DNA of 10,767 nucleotides from MB-PLM-2 sp964385715 (GCA_964385715.1 CAYLRE010000162.1:1-10767); one strand, 5' to 3'; shown: positions 1-7,414, counted from the first letter of the stretch. Made by a program: numbers and translations. Notes: a model not told the origin generated them from the letters alone.

Positions 1-2
1 CG

Positions 3-395
3 CTGCGAAGCTGCACGAGCGTGGGCGGCGTGCCGGTGACCCAGCTCATCGACGCCGATCGCTTGGAAGAAATCATCGAGCGAACCCGTAAGGGTGGTGG
101 CGAGATTGTCGGTCTGTTGAAGACGGGCAGCGCCTTCTACGCTCCGGCGGCGGCCACGGCTCAGATGGTCGAGGCGATCGTCCGCGACAAGAAGCGACTG
201 CTACCGGCGGCCGCCTTCTGCGAGTCGGAATATGGCGTGGGCGGATATTACGTTGGCGTGCCGGTCATCTTGGGCGACGGCGGCGTGGAGAAGATCGTCG
301 AGCTGGAGCTGACCGAAACCGAAAAGGCAGAATTCCAGAAGAGCGTCGACGCGGTCAAGGAACTGGTCGCGACGATGGAAGAGCTGGGCGTGTAA
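3..395 (+). CDS. mdh: Malate dehydrogenase, C-terminal part (5' end outside window)
   Basis: This is the C-terminal ~130 residues of an NAD-dependent malate dehydrogenase of the LDH-like bacterial type. The enzyme interconverts malate and oxaloacetate in the cytosolic TCA cycle. The frame is open to the left edge, so the gene is cut by the window and the first in-frame GTG at 21 is not a real start. Recognisable family stretches are GGVPVTQLI, then ERTRKGGGEIV, then LLKTGSAFYAPAAA (substrate and active-site helix region), then MVEAIVRDKKRLLP, then YYVGVPVILG and the C-terminal helix GVEKIVELELTE...AVKELV. These follow the order seen in LDH-like MDHs, and the end is full length. The catalytic histidine and the NAD-binding Rossmann half lie outside the window. 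Lactate dehydrogenase is the alternative; the KTGSAFYAP and DKKRLLP stretches favour MDH. No link to the flagellar genes downstream is evident. Confidence 0.93.
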   Translation: MRSCTSVGGVPVTQLIDADRLEEIIERTRKGGGEIVGLLKTGSAFYAPAAATAQMVEAIVRDKKRLLPAAAFCESEYGVGGYYVGVPVILGDGGVEKIVELELTETEKAEFQKSVDAVKELVATMEELGV

Positions 396-566
396 ACGCT
401 GCGGCTTAGATAACAAGGACGGACACAGGAACGAGAAGAATAGGAGGTGCGCGAGAAGAGATAGGCACGACAAGGACGAACGGTCATCGGCAACAGAGCG
501 CGTGACCCATTGGCAGCTGGTAAGCCGTGATAGCACTGCTGGTCACTGGCGTAATGCCGACTGGGT

Positions 567-660
567 GCGATTGCCGGCTGCGTGAACGCGATTGCCGGCT
601 GCGTGAACGCGATTGCCGGCTGCGTGAACGCGATTGCCGGCTGCGTGAACGTGATTGCCG
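567..660. repeat. 21-bp tandem repeat array, 4 perfect copies plus a decayed fifth
   Basis: The unit begins gcgattgccgg and ends ctgcgtgaac, 21 bp in all. Perfect copies occupy 567-587, 588-608, 609-629 and 630-650. A fifth copy at 651-660 matches for 9 of 10 bases (gtgattgccg) and then diverges. There is no spacer between copies, so this is a minisatellite and not a CRISPR array. The perfect identity suggests recent expansion or ongoing homogenisation. The unit has no long internal inverted repeat. It sits between two co-oriented genes and directly upstream of a candidate -35 box at 661. Any function is unknown. Confidence 0.95.
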
Positions 661-689
661 TTGACCCAATCGAGGGGCTGTAATAGATT
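661..689 (+). promoter_or_regulatory. Candidate sigma70-type promoter for the hydrolase-like gene
   Basis: TTGACC at 661-666 is followed by a 17-base spacer and TAGATT at 684-689. That is five of six matches to the -35 consensus and four of six to the -10 consensus, at the optimal spacing. Transcription would begin near 696, leaving a leader of roughly 110 bases before the ATG at 808. The -35 box begins immediately after the last repeat remnant, so repeat copy number could alter the upstream promoter region. This is a pattern match only. Confidence 0.35.
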
Positions 690-807
690 CCTCGACTTTA
701 CTCGACACCATCGGGGAATTGTCGGCTGGGAAATTGTGACGGCGGTGCCGCCTGCCACGATCGGACAGCTCCCCAAGATGCCCTGCTCACCTCGCGAAGA
801 AACGCAT

Positions 808-1593
808 ATGAATCGCCTGCAACTGACGCCACAATCGTCGACTGGCCTGCTACCCGCGAACCGCTTCGCCACGGCCCTGGCCACGGCGGAGAGTGAACTG
901 GGGGAATTTCCTTGCTCGGTCTTTTCGCCGATGCACTACGAGCCGGGCTATGCTTACCCGCTAGTGGTGTGGCTGCATGATGAGGGCGAGGATGAGCACG
1001 CCATTAAAGAGGTGATGCCGCAGATCAGCATGCGGAACTATCTCGCCATCGGAGTTCGCGGCACGCTGGTCCACGATAGTGAACCGGCCATTGTGAGCGA
1101 AATGGGCGATAGCTACACCTGGCGACAGAATCACGACCACACCTTCCTGGCGCAGAATCGCGTGCTGGAAGCGATCGACGAGATGCGGACCCGGTTCAAC
1201 GTGCACGAGGATCGGATCTTTCTGGCGGGACAAGGTGCCGGCGGCACCATGGCCTTTCGCCTGGCGATGCGTGAGCCGGAACTATTTGCAGGCGTGGCGT
1301 CGTTGGGTGGGCCCTTTCCACAGGGCGACGCACCGCTAGCACGCATTGCGGATGCACGACGGCTGCCGCTCTTCATGGCCGCTAGCTGCGATGACGAGAC
1401 CTATCCGGCCGATGCGGTCTGCGACGATCTGCGGCTGCTCTATGCAGCAGGCATGTCGGTGACCTTGCGGCATTATCCGAGTTCGGCGCCTCATCGTGAC
1501 AACATGCTGGCAGATATCGACCGCTGGGTCATGGAACTGATCGCTGGTTCCGGCCAGACGTCGGTGGTTCCGTCGGATCGCTCGGAATCGTGA
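808..1593 (+). CDS. Alpha/beta-hydrolase-fold protein, probable catalytically altered esterase homologue
   Basis: This 261-aa protein resembles the phospholipase/carboxylesterase (dienelactone-hydrolase-like) branch of alpha/beta hydrolases. Residues 51-60 (PLVVWLHDEG) match the strand and oxyanion turn usually written LLHGxG, with D in place of the usual G. Residues 137-146 (IFLAGQGAGG) match the nucleophile elbow usually written GxSxGG. Residues 223-242 carry a C-terminal His (H229) followed by a helix (DNMLADIDRWVMEL) like the family's catalytic-His region. The elbow serine is replaced by Gly (residue 143, codon 1234-1236), so classic hydrolase chemistry looks lost or changed. No signal peptide or membrane segment is visible. 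I chose ATG 808, preceded by GAAGA at 796-800, over an in-frame TTG at 655. The longer form would begin inside the repeat remnant and adds residues without family character. Substrate and role are unknown. The fold assignment is fairly safe; the pseudo-enzyme call is inference. Confidence 0.75.
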   Translation: MNRLQLTPQSSTGLLPANRFATALATAESELGEFPCSVFSPMHYEPGYAYPLVVWLHDEGEDEHAIKEVMPQISMRNYLAIGVRGTLVHDSEPAIVSEMGDSYTWRQNHDHTFLAQNRVLEAIDEMRTRFNVHEDRIFLAGQGAGGTMAFRLAMREPELFAGVASLGGPFPQGDAPLARIADARRLPLFMAASCDDETYPADAVCDDLRLLYAAGMSVTLRHYPSSAPHRDNMLADIDRWVMELIAGSGQTSVVPSDRSES

Positions 1594-1936
1594 TTGGTCG
1601 CAGCGTTCCCTCCGCGGCGACGCACTCCGGCCGTCGTGGTGGATGATCGGCAACCGCTAGCGTTGCTATGACAGTCACACGCAAGGCGGCCATCTTTGGC
1701 GAAAGCGCATTGACATTGCCCGAGAGGGTTTTGTACTCTCCCGCCGCTTTTCCTCATCTTTATCCCGGCTTTCGCTGGCGACGAGGCCGTTCTGGCCTTC
1801 GATAGAGCGAGGATCGCACATCGATTCATTCGCTTCGTAACCAACGCGGCACATCGCGCGACGAGTCTTCGTCAGCGGCGTGCGTGAAGGGGACGCAGCG
1901 GTCGATCACATCCAACGTCAACTCCGACGACAACTC
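1594..1936. other. Intergenic region upstream of the TPR gene
   Basis: About 340 bases separate the hydrolase-like gene from the preferred ATG of the TPR gene. I see no gene here. It contains a short hairpin at 1650-1666 (GCAAC/GTTGC around a 7-base loop, no T-run) and a candidate promoter at 1710-1739. If the GTG at 1880 is used, the last 57 bases are coding. Confidence 0.5.
1710..1739 (+). promoter_or_regulatory. Candidate sigma70-type promoter for the TPR/chaperone/two-component gene set
   Basis: A perfect TTGACA at 1710-1715 is followed by an 18-base spacer and TACTCT at 1734-1739, which matches the -10 consensus weakly (first two bases and the last). A small inverted repeat, GAGAG at 1722-1726 and CTCTC at 1736-1740, overlaps the spacer and -10 and could be an operator or chance. 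Transcription would start near 1746. There is no sigma54 -24/-12 match in this region, which fits a housekeeping promoter for the regulatory genes. Confidence 0.35.
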
Positions 1937-4429
1937 ATGGCAGACGAATCAACACAATCAAGCGGACAAGGTAACGGCGCAGATGCTCCGGGTACCGGCG
2001 AGCCGAATGGCTTGATGTCGCGCGTGAGTGATTGGACGGCACGCAATCGGCTCAAGGCGACGCTCGGTGTCGGTGTCGTGCTTGTGCTGGCCGTGGCGCT
2101 GCTGCAATTTCCGGCAGTGGTTGATGATCCGTCGGTGGCTGCTCCGGATGCGATAACGTTGGACGAAGCGTTACGATCGCTCGACCAAAGAAACTTCGGC
2201 AAGGCACGTGAGCTGGCAGAGAAACTTCGATATAGCGACGGCCCGGATAAGCTGGGTGGTCCGATTTTCGTTCTGGGGGCAGCAGCGGCATATGAGGCCG
2301 ATTCGCTGTGGGGGAAGAATAAGCTGACGCATCACGTGCTTGCAGCTACGTATCTAGAAGAGGCTCGGGATCGCGGTTTCCCCGAATCACGTGAAGGCGA
2401 AGGGCTGTTTCTCCTCGGCAGGAGCCTTTACCGAAGTAATCAGCTCGCTGCCAGTAGGGCCGCCTTTGTTGAAGTCTTGCGGCTTGGACCCGAAGACCTC
2501 GCTGACACGGATCGGCTCGAAGCCCTTCGGATGATCGCCGAAGCGTATCTTGCTGATACCCGGTCAGACTCGCGTGAGGCGTTGAAGGTTAGCGAAGAGT
2601 ATCTCGCGAGCAGTGACCTTTCTGTGAAGGATCGGGACGAAGGCGTACTGCGACACGCTCGTATTCTCTTCAGCTTAGATCAGGCCGACCAGTGCCGAGC
2701 GTATCTGGCCAAATTAAGTGACGATGCTTTCAATCTGGCCGATGGGATGGTCCTCGACGCACGTCTCTTTATGCGAGAAGCGGAGCAGCTCTCCGGCTCG
2801 GGCGCGGTCGATGAGGCGACGCAGGAAAAGATCGCTTCGCGGTATGACCAGGCACTCGAACTATTCGGGCGAGTGCAGGAACATTTTAGCGCCAGCGACG
2901 TGACCCGGGGACAGGCGCACTACCTGACGGGCCTCTGCCTTAAGGAGCGTGGCCAACTAAAAGACGCGATAAGTGAACTTCGCAAGGTTCGCAATCTCAA
3001 TGTCAAGTCGGGCGAAGGTCTCGTCGCCGCCCTGACTGAAGCCGATTTACTCGCCGAGCTAGGTGACGACGACGCGGCGATTCGGGGGTACCGTGATACT
3101 GTTACTGAGATTGCCGAGCAGGGAACGTTCAACAATTCTTGGATCAGCCAAGACGAAATACGACGTCGTTTGCTCGACGTTGTAGGACGCTACGTGGCTG
3201 ACGAAAAGTTTGAGCATGCGGTGCAGATGGCCGATCTGCTGTCACCGATTGTTCGCTCCACGCAGTCCATTCAGCTGTCTGCTCAGGCACAAGTAGCGTG
3301 GGCCCGTTCGTTGGATGACCGTGCCAAGACGCTACCTCGAGCCCAGCGTCAGCAGACGGAACGCGAAGCTCGAAAGCATTACCGCGAAGCTGGTCAGATC
3401 TACGCCCGATCGGCGCGACTACGCTTTGCCACGCGAGAGTATTCGGTCGATCTCTGGAATAGTGCCGAGAACTTTCGTCTCGGTCACGATTACAAGAATG
3501 CCATTCAGCTGTTCGATCAGTATCTCAAGAATGAATCGCGTCAGCGAATTTCGGCGGCGCTTGTTGGACTAGGGGAATCGCATCTGGCACTTGGAAACCT
3601 CGACGAGGCGATCGAGGCGTTGACGACCTGTATCGACGACCATCCGGACGATCCATCGAATTACCGTGCTCGCTTGATGGCGGCCGAGGCCTATCTCGGC
3701 CGAGGTGATGCTAAGCAGGCAGAGGCGCTGTTGCGCACAAACCTTCGCGATCGGCACCAGGGCCCTGCAAGTCAGGAGTGGCAAGCTTCGTTGTTTGCAC
3801 TCGGCAAGGTGCTTCACGGCGTCGGACGGCATCAAGATGCGATTCCGAAGCTTGTGGAAGCGGTCGAGCGATACCCCACGTCTCCACATGCCATGGAAGC
3901 CCAGTATCTGATCGCGGAATCGTTTCGCCAGGCGGCTCAGGAGCCGCTCAAGATGCTCGAGGAGGTGACGATCGAGGCCAATCGGCAGCAGCACATCGAG
4001 GAGCTCAAGGAGTTGTTGTCCGAGGCTGAGAAATTTTATGAAGCGGTTCGCCAGGATCTTAATCTGCGTCCAGACTCGGTTGCGCTAACGCCGCTGGAAA
4101 GCGTGATCCTGCGAAATTGTTACTTCGCCCTAGGAGCGGTCTATTTCGACCAGGGGCGGCTCGACGACGAATTTTACGAACGAGCCATCCGTGCCTACTC
4201 CGATGCGACGAACCTGTATCAGAACAATCCCGAGGTGCTTGAAGCATTCGTCCAGATTGCTGCCTGTTATCGACGGCTCGACCGACCAACCGAATCACGC
4301 GGTACGCTTGAGCAGGCCAAGGTGGTGCTCAAGCAGCTCGACGAGAATCTCGATTTCGAGCAAACCACGAATTTCAACAAACGGCAGTGGGAAGCCTACC
4401 TAAAACACTTGATTGAGTTCTCGAAATAG
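1937..4429 (+). CDS. Large membrane-anchored tetratricopeptide-repeat (TPR) protein
   Basis: This 830-aa protein has a polar, Gly/Ser-rich N-terminus (residues 1-37), one hydrophobic segment at about 41-62 (ATLGVGVVLVLAVALLQFPA) preceded by basic residues, and then a long helical region. The basic flank predicts a cytoplasmic N-terminus with the remainder outside the inner membrane. TPR-like helix pairs recur along the chain, for example EGLFLLGRSLYRSNQLAASR, HYLTGLCLKERGQLKDAI, LVGLGESHLALGNLDEAIEA, ALGKVLHGVGRHQDAIPKL and QIAACYRRLDRPTESRG. Such proteins are protein-interaction scaffolds, and no catalytic motif is visible. I prefer ATG 1937. A GTG at 1880 in the same frame would add 19 residues (849 aa). 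Neither has a clear ribosome-binding site. Only 56 bases separate it from the chaperone-like gene, which suggests co-transcription with flagellar regulators. A role in envelope or flagellar assembly is a guess from position; I do not recognise a named family. Confidence 0.82.
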   Translation: MADESTQSSGQGNGADAPGTGEPNGLMSRVSDWTARNRLKATLGVGVVLVLAVALLQFPAVVDDPSVAAPDAITLDEALRSLDQRNFGKARELAEKLRYSDGPDKLGGPIFVLGAAAAYEADSLWGKNKLTHHVLAATYLEEARDRGFPESREGEGLFLLGRSLYRSNQLAASRAAFVEVLRLGPEDLADTDRLEALRMIAEAYLADTRSDSREALKVSEEYLASSDLSVKDRDEGVLRHARILFSLDQADQCRAYLAKLSDDAFNLADGMVLDARLFMREAEQLSGSGAVDEATQEKIASRYDQALELFGRVQEHFSASDVTRGQAHYLTGLCLKERGQLKDAISELRKVRNLNVKSGEGLVAALTEADLLAELGDDDAAIRGYRDTVTEIAEQGTFNNSWISQDEIRRRLLDVVGRYVADEKFEHAVQMADLLSPIVRSTQSIQLSAQAQVAWARSLDDRAKTLPRAQRQQTEREARKHYREAGQIYARSARLRFATREYSVDLWNSAENFRLGHDYKNAIQLFDQYLKNESRQRISAALVGLGESHLALGNLDEAIEALTTCIDDHPDDPSNYRARLMAAEAYLGRGDAKQAEALLRTNLRDRHQGPASQEWQASLFALGKVLHGVGRHQDAIPKLVEAVERYPTSPHAMEAQYLIAESFRQAAQEPLKMLEEVTIEANRQQHIEELKELLSEAEKFYEAVRQDLNLRPDSVALTPLESVILRNCYFALGAVYFDQGRLDDEFYERAIRAYSDATNLYQNNPEVLEAFVQIAACYRRLDRPTESRGTLEQAKVVLKQLDENLDFEQTTNFNKRQWEAYLKHLIEFSK

Positions 4430-4485
4430 CAAACAGCCGACGATCTGTCCAAAACACTTGTCTTCCTCGCAGTATCACAGAGTCT

Positions 4486-4932
4486 ATGACAAACCTTGGA
4501 ACTGAAAGACTTGCCGACTTGATCGGTCAGAAGCACCGCTGCCTCGTTCAGTTGCGTGATATTGGTACGCGACAAATCGAGACGGCTCGTGGTGGCGAGA
4601 TGGACTTGCTGATGCAGCTGCTTGCAACGAAGCAACGTCTGCTCGATCAGATGATGCGAGTGGAGCAACAACTAAAGCCGTTTCGCGATCAGGACCCTGA
4701 ATCCCGCGTTTGGTCCAGTCTTGCCGAACGTCAGCGCTGTGCCGCCGTGGCCAACGAGTGTGAGTCGCTACTAAACACGATCGTTCAGCAGGAGAAGGAG
4801 AGTGAACGCGAGTTGATTCGTCGCCGTGACGACGCTCAAGTTCGCCTGCAAGGCACGCACGTCGCGGGCCATGTTCACAATGCCTACGTTTCCGACGCCG
4901 CTCCAACGCGATCGGCCGTCGACTATTCGTAA
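4486..4932 (+). CDS. FlgN/FliT-like flagellar export chaperone (putative)
   Basis: This 148-aa protein is predicted to be almost entirely helical and rich in Gln, Arg and Glu. Residues about 6-65 form one long amphipathic helix (HRCLVQLRDIGTRQIE, then MDLLMQLLATKQRLLDQMMRVEQQLKPF) and 76-120 form a second (RCAAVANECESLLNTIVQQEKESERELIRRR). The LLxxKQxLLDQM core and the overall size match FlgN-type chaperones, which hold the hook-filament junction proteins FlgK/FlgL before export through the flagellar type III apparatus. The tail after 122 is low in hydrophobic residues and may be disordered. Position supports the call: it lies 71 bases before a flagellar-type kinase and upstream of rod genes. 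FlgN-like proteins are weakly conserved, so a FliT-like or unrelated coiled-coil protein remains possible. The ATG at 4486 has no obvious Shine-Dalgarno site. Confidence 0.55.
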   Translation: MTNLGTERLADLIGQKHRCLVQLRDIGTRQIETARGGEMDLLMQLLATKQRLLDQMMRVEQQLKPFRDQDPESRVWSSLAERQRCAAVANECESLLNTIVQQEKESERELIRRRDDAQVRLQGTHVAGHVHNAYVSDAAPTRSAVDYS

Positions 4933-5003
4933 TCGCCCTATCGTCCAGTTTGTTGCCCTGAGTTTAGTCCATCGACTTGTTTACTTTTCAGCAAGGAAAT
5001 GTG

Positions 5004-5891
5004 ATGAGCAATCCGAGCCCCCAGCAAGATGGCACGCCTGATGCCGGGACACCGCAAGATGCCGGTCTTCTCAGTTCCAATGCGGAATTGGAAACCGTGC
5101 TTGCTGCCTGGCACGAAGCGACGCTTCGCCTCGAGCAAACGCACGAGTTGCTGCAAGCCGAAGTGCGTCGCCTCTCGGACGAACTCGAAATCAAGAATCG
5201 TGAACTGGCACGCAAGAATCGCATGGCGGACCTGGGGCAAGTGGCATCGTATGTCGCCCATGAAGTTCGCAATCATCTTGTTCCCGTTTCCTTGTACATC
5301 AATCTGCTGGAGCGTCGTTGCAGCGATGACTCTGGCAGTGTGGACATTCTTACGAAGGTTTCATCCTGCGTTACAGCTCTGGAGAGTACGGTGACCGACC
5401 TACTGAATTTCGCGGCCGATCCGAACCCAACACTCGGTTCCATTGAACTCGACGTCCTTGTTGACGACGTTGTCGGGTCGCTGCAGCAACAGCTTTCTGC
5501 TCAGCAGATCGACATCGATGTCGATGTCCCTCGGAATACCACCGTAAGTGTCGATTCGGAGATGACCCGTAGTGTCCTGCTCAATCTGATCTTCAATGCC
5601 ATGGACGCCATGCCCCACGGCGGGGAGATCGTCGTGACAGGCTGCAGCGGGCATCAGGGCGTCGAACTCGAAATCGCCGACAGTGGTCCGGGGTTGCCTG
5701 ACGAAGTACGCGAGCACTTGTTCGAGCCGTTCTACACCACCAAGCGTGATGGCACGGGACTCGGTTTGGCGATTGTCGAACAGATCGTTCGTGCCCATGG
5801 GGCCCATATTTCGGCCATGAATTGTCCCGAAGGCGGGGCGGCATTCACGTTGAGCTTCCCACGCCGATTTGCCATGGAGGCTGCCGCATGA
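5004..5891 (+). CDS. Soluble NtrB/FlrB-like sensor histidine kinase, flagellar type
   Basis: This 295-aa cytoplasmic kinase has no membrane segment or signal peptide. Residues about 26-75 form a coiled coil. The dimerisation/phosphoacceptor helix follows, with the H-box at 84-92 (VAHEVRNHL; phosphoacceptor His86). The ATPase domain shows an N-box at 192-202 (LLNLIFNAMDA), a G1 box DSGPG at 226-230, an F-box EPFYTTK at 241-247 and a G2 box GTGLGL at 250-255. The family norm is HExRNPL, and here Pro is replaced by His91. The architecture matches FlrB/FleS/FlgS kinases, which phosphorylate a sigma54 activator during flagellar assembly; the adjacent genes make that role likely. Start: ATG 5004 with AAGGA at 4993-4997, six bases upstream. 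An in-frame GTG at 5001 and a longer frame from TTG-type starts are less likely. The stop overlaps the next start (ATGA at 5888-5891), implying translational coupling and matched stoichiometry. Confidence 0.88.
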   Translation: MSNPSPQQDGTPDAGTPQDAGLLSSNAELETVLAAWHEATLRLEQTHELLQAEVRRLSDELEIKNRELARKNRMADLGQVASYVAHEVRNHLVPVSLYINLLERRCSDDSGSVDILTKVSSCVTALESTVTDLLNFAADPNPTLGSIELDVLVDDVVGSLQQQLSAQQIDIDVDVPRNTTVSVDSEMTRSVLLNLIFNAMDAMPHGGEIVVTGCSGHQGVELEIADSGPGLPDEVREHLFEPFYTTKRDGTGLGLAIVEQIVRAHGAHISAMNCPEGGAAFTLSFPRRFAMEAAA

Positions 5892-7372
5892 GCATCGCGT
5901 CCCTTCCTCCTCAGAACGAATGCCATGAGGCCGATGCCGCGCGCGGTGTGGGTCGTGTGCTCGTTGTGGACGATCACGATCAGGCCCGGGAATCGATCGC
6001 GGCTATCCTGCAGCATGCGGGGCATCAGGTCGAAACCAGCCCCAGCGCCGCCGAGGCCCTCAAGCGACTTGAGTCAGAGAACTACGACGTGGTGATGACC
6101 GATTTGAACATGCCAGGCATGTCTGGCATCGAGTTCATTCGTCATCTCGAGAACCGTCCCCATGGTGCTCAGATTCTCATGGTCACGGCCTACGCCAGCG
6201 TCCAAACGGCGGTCGAGGCGATGCGTCGCGGTGCCTTTGACTACATCGAAAAACCGTTCAACGCGGAACAGATCGAGACACTCGTTGCTCGCGCGATTGA
6301 GCATGGTCGTCTGTTGGATGGCGGCCTGGTATGCGACAGCTCGTCAGCGACCGAGATGGCCAACGCGTCATCGAGCGACGTGGCCAGCCGCGGCGGATTA
6401 GCGAGCCCCATGATTGGGGAGAGTCCCTTGATGCTCGCTCTTCGCCAGCGGATCGCTCAAATTGCTCCGACGTCGGAAACGGTTCTCATCACCGGTGAGA
6501 GTGGTACGGGCAAGGAATTGGTCGCCCGCGCGGTTCATGCCGAGAGTAATCGCAGCGGCGCCCCCTTGGTGAGTCTCAACTGTCCGGTCTTGTCGGCTCA
6601 GTTAATGGAGAGCGAACTGTTTGGACACGAGCGGGGTGCCTTTACCGGAGCGGATACATCGCGGACCGGCCGTTTCGAGTTGGCCGATGGCGGCACCATT
6701 CTGCTCGATGAAATTACGGAAATCGAGTTGCCGCTCCAGGCCAAGCTGCTGCGTGTCTTGCAGGAAAGAACATTCGAACGCGTAGGTACGAGCGAGTCGA
6801 TTAACGTCGACGTGCGGGTGCTTGCCACGACTAACCGTGATCTCCAAGAAGAGGTGTCGGAAGGGAATTTTCGCGAAGACCTTTACTTTCGGCTTGCCGT
6901 GGTACCGCTTACGGTTCCGGCACTCCGACAGCGACGCGAGGACATTCCGTTGTTGGTCCGTCACTTTCAGCAGCAGGCGGCCGAACGTTTGGCCCGCGAT
7001 CCGCTGACGTTCGACGCCTCGGCAGAGCAGCTTCTGTTGGACTACCACTGGCCAGGTAACGTGCGGGAACTGCAGAACATCGTTACGCGTGCCTGCGTGC
7101 TGGCGAACTGCGAGGTTGTCCAGGCCGACCAGCTCCGTCCCTGGTTAATCGATGCCGAGAGCGACGCTAGCGAGGCCGTTTCGCCCGACATGGCGGCGGG
7201 CGTGAGCTTACACGAGATGGAGCAGAAACTGATTATCGCCACGCTTGAGCACTACGACGGGCATCGGGCAAAGACGGCCAAGGCGCTCGGTATCGGAATC
7301 CGCACGCTCAGTGGCAAGTTAAAGACATATGGCTACGCCCCTCGGACCAAGGACTTTTCCAAGGCGGCCTAG
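5888..7372 (+). CDS. Sigma54-dependent response regulator, FlrC/NtrC family
   Basis: This 494-aa transcription activator has three domains. The receiver domain (about 22-140) has the acidic pair D28/D29, phosphoacceptor D72 in TDLNMPG, T100 and K122 in EKPF. After a Ser/Ala-rich linker, the AAA+ domain (about 176-410) carries Walker A GESGTGKE at 203-210, the sigma54-contact loop GAFTGA at 250-255, Walker B ILLDE at 271-275, Arg-finger region FREDLYFRL at 328-336 and sensor II NVREL at 391-395. The C-terminal Fis-type helix-turn-helix is at about 444-482 (HRAKTAKALGIGIRTLSGKLKTYGY). All residues needed for phosphorylation, ATP hydrolysis and open-complex formation are present. It overlaps the kinase gene by four bases and lies directly upstream of a strong sigma54 promoter, so its likely target is the flgB operon. 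NtrC or AtoC-type regulators share this architecture; the context decides in favour of a flagellar role. Confidence 0.92.
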   Translation: MSIASLPPQNECHEADAARGVGRVLVVDDHDQARESIAAILQHAGHQVETSPSAAEALKRLESENYDVVMTDLNMPGMSGIEFIRHLENRPHGAQILMVTAYASVQTAVEAMRRGAFDYIEKPFNAEQIETLVARAIEHGRLLDGGLVCDSSSATEMANASSSDVASRGGLASPMIGESPLMLALRQRIAQIAPTSETVLITGESGTGKELVARAVHAESNRSGAPLVSLNCPVLSAQLMESELFGHERGAFTGADTSRTGRFELADGGTILLDEITEIELPLQAKLLRVLQERTFERVGTSESINVDVRVLATTNRDLQEEVSEGNFREDLYFRLAVVPLTVPALRQRREDIPLLVRHFQQQAAERLARDPLTFDASAEQLLLDYHWPGNVRELQNIVTRACVLANCEVVQADQLRPWLIDAESDASEAVSPDMAAGVSLHEMEQKLIIATLEHYDGHRAKTAKALGIGIRTLSGKLKTYGYAPRTKDFSKAA

Positions 7373-7378
7373 CGAAAC

Positions 7379-7414
7379 CGGCAGAATCTGCCGATCGACG
7401 GATTCGTGATCGGC
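7379..7414. promoter_or_regulatory. Nested inverted repeats: candidate activator binding site or intrinsic stem-loop
   Basis: Two perfect 7-bp inverted repeats share an arm. CGGCAGA at 7379-7385 pairs with TCTGCCG at 7387-7393 across one base, or 5 bp of it as an RNA hairpin with a 5-base loop. GCCGATC at 7390-7396 pairs with GATCGGC at 7408-7414 across 11 bases. Since they share GCCG, the two RNA hairpins would be mutually exclusive. The cluster begins six bases after the regulator's stop codon and lies about 170-205 bp upstream of the sigma54 promoter. That distance suits an enhancer for an NtrC-family activator. It could instead end the upstream transcript, but no T-run follows. Confidence 0.45.

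Larger units (their letters stand above)
396..807. other. Intergenic region between mdh and the hydrolase-like gene
   Basis: These 412 bases contain no convincing gene. The first third (about 405-480) is purine-rich on the + strand and has a short direct repeat, acaaggacg, near 414 and 471. The middle holds the 21-bp tandem repeat array described separately. The last part holds a candidate promoter at 661-689. Reverse-strand open frames across the array are explained by the repeat length being a multiple of three. They translate to monotonous heptads such as NRVHAAG and resemble no family. Confidence 0.6.

Noticed and set aside
567..660. CRISPR-like repeats
   Set aside because: Copies are directly adjacent with no spacers, the unit is 21 bp, and there are no cas genes nearby.
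655..807. Longer start (TTG 655) for the hydrolase-like protein
   Set aside because: It begins inside the decayed repeat copy and overlaps the candidate promoter. The extra 51 residues look unlike the family, and ATG 808 gives a normal-length protein.
484..884. Reverse-strand frames with heptad repeats (NRVHAAG and QSRSRSR types)
   Set aside because: Their openness is a by-product of the 21-bp repeat (a multiple of three), and they have no family resemblance. The right-hand part overlaps the real gene at 808.
1650..1666. Terminator after the hydrolase-like gene (GCAAC/GTTGC hairpin)
   Set aside because: The stem is only 5 bp with no T-run, and it sits 57 bases after the stop. This is too weak to call.
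5030..5045. Second sigma54-like promoter (TGGCACG-N4-ATGCC)
   Set aside because: It lacks the TT of the -12 element and lies within the start of the kinase coding region. It is likely a codon coincidence.
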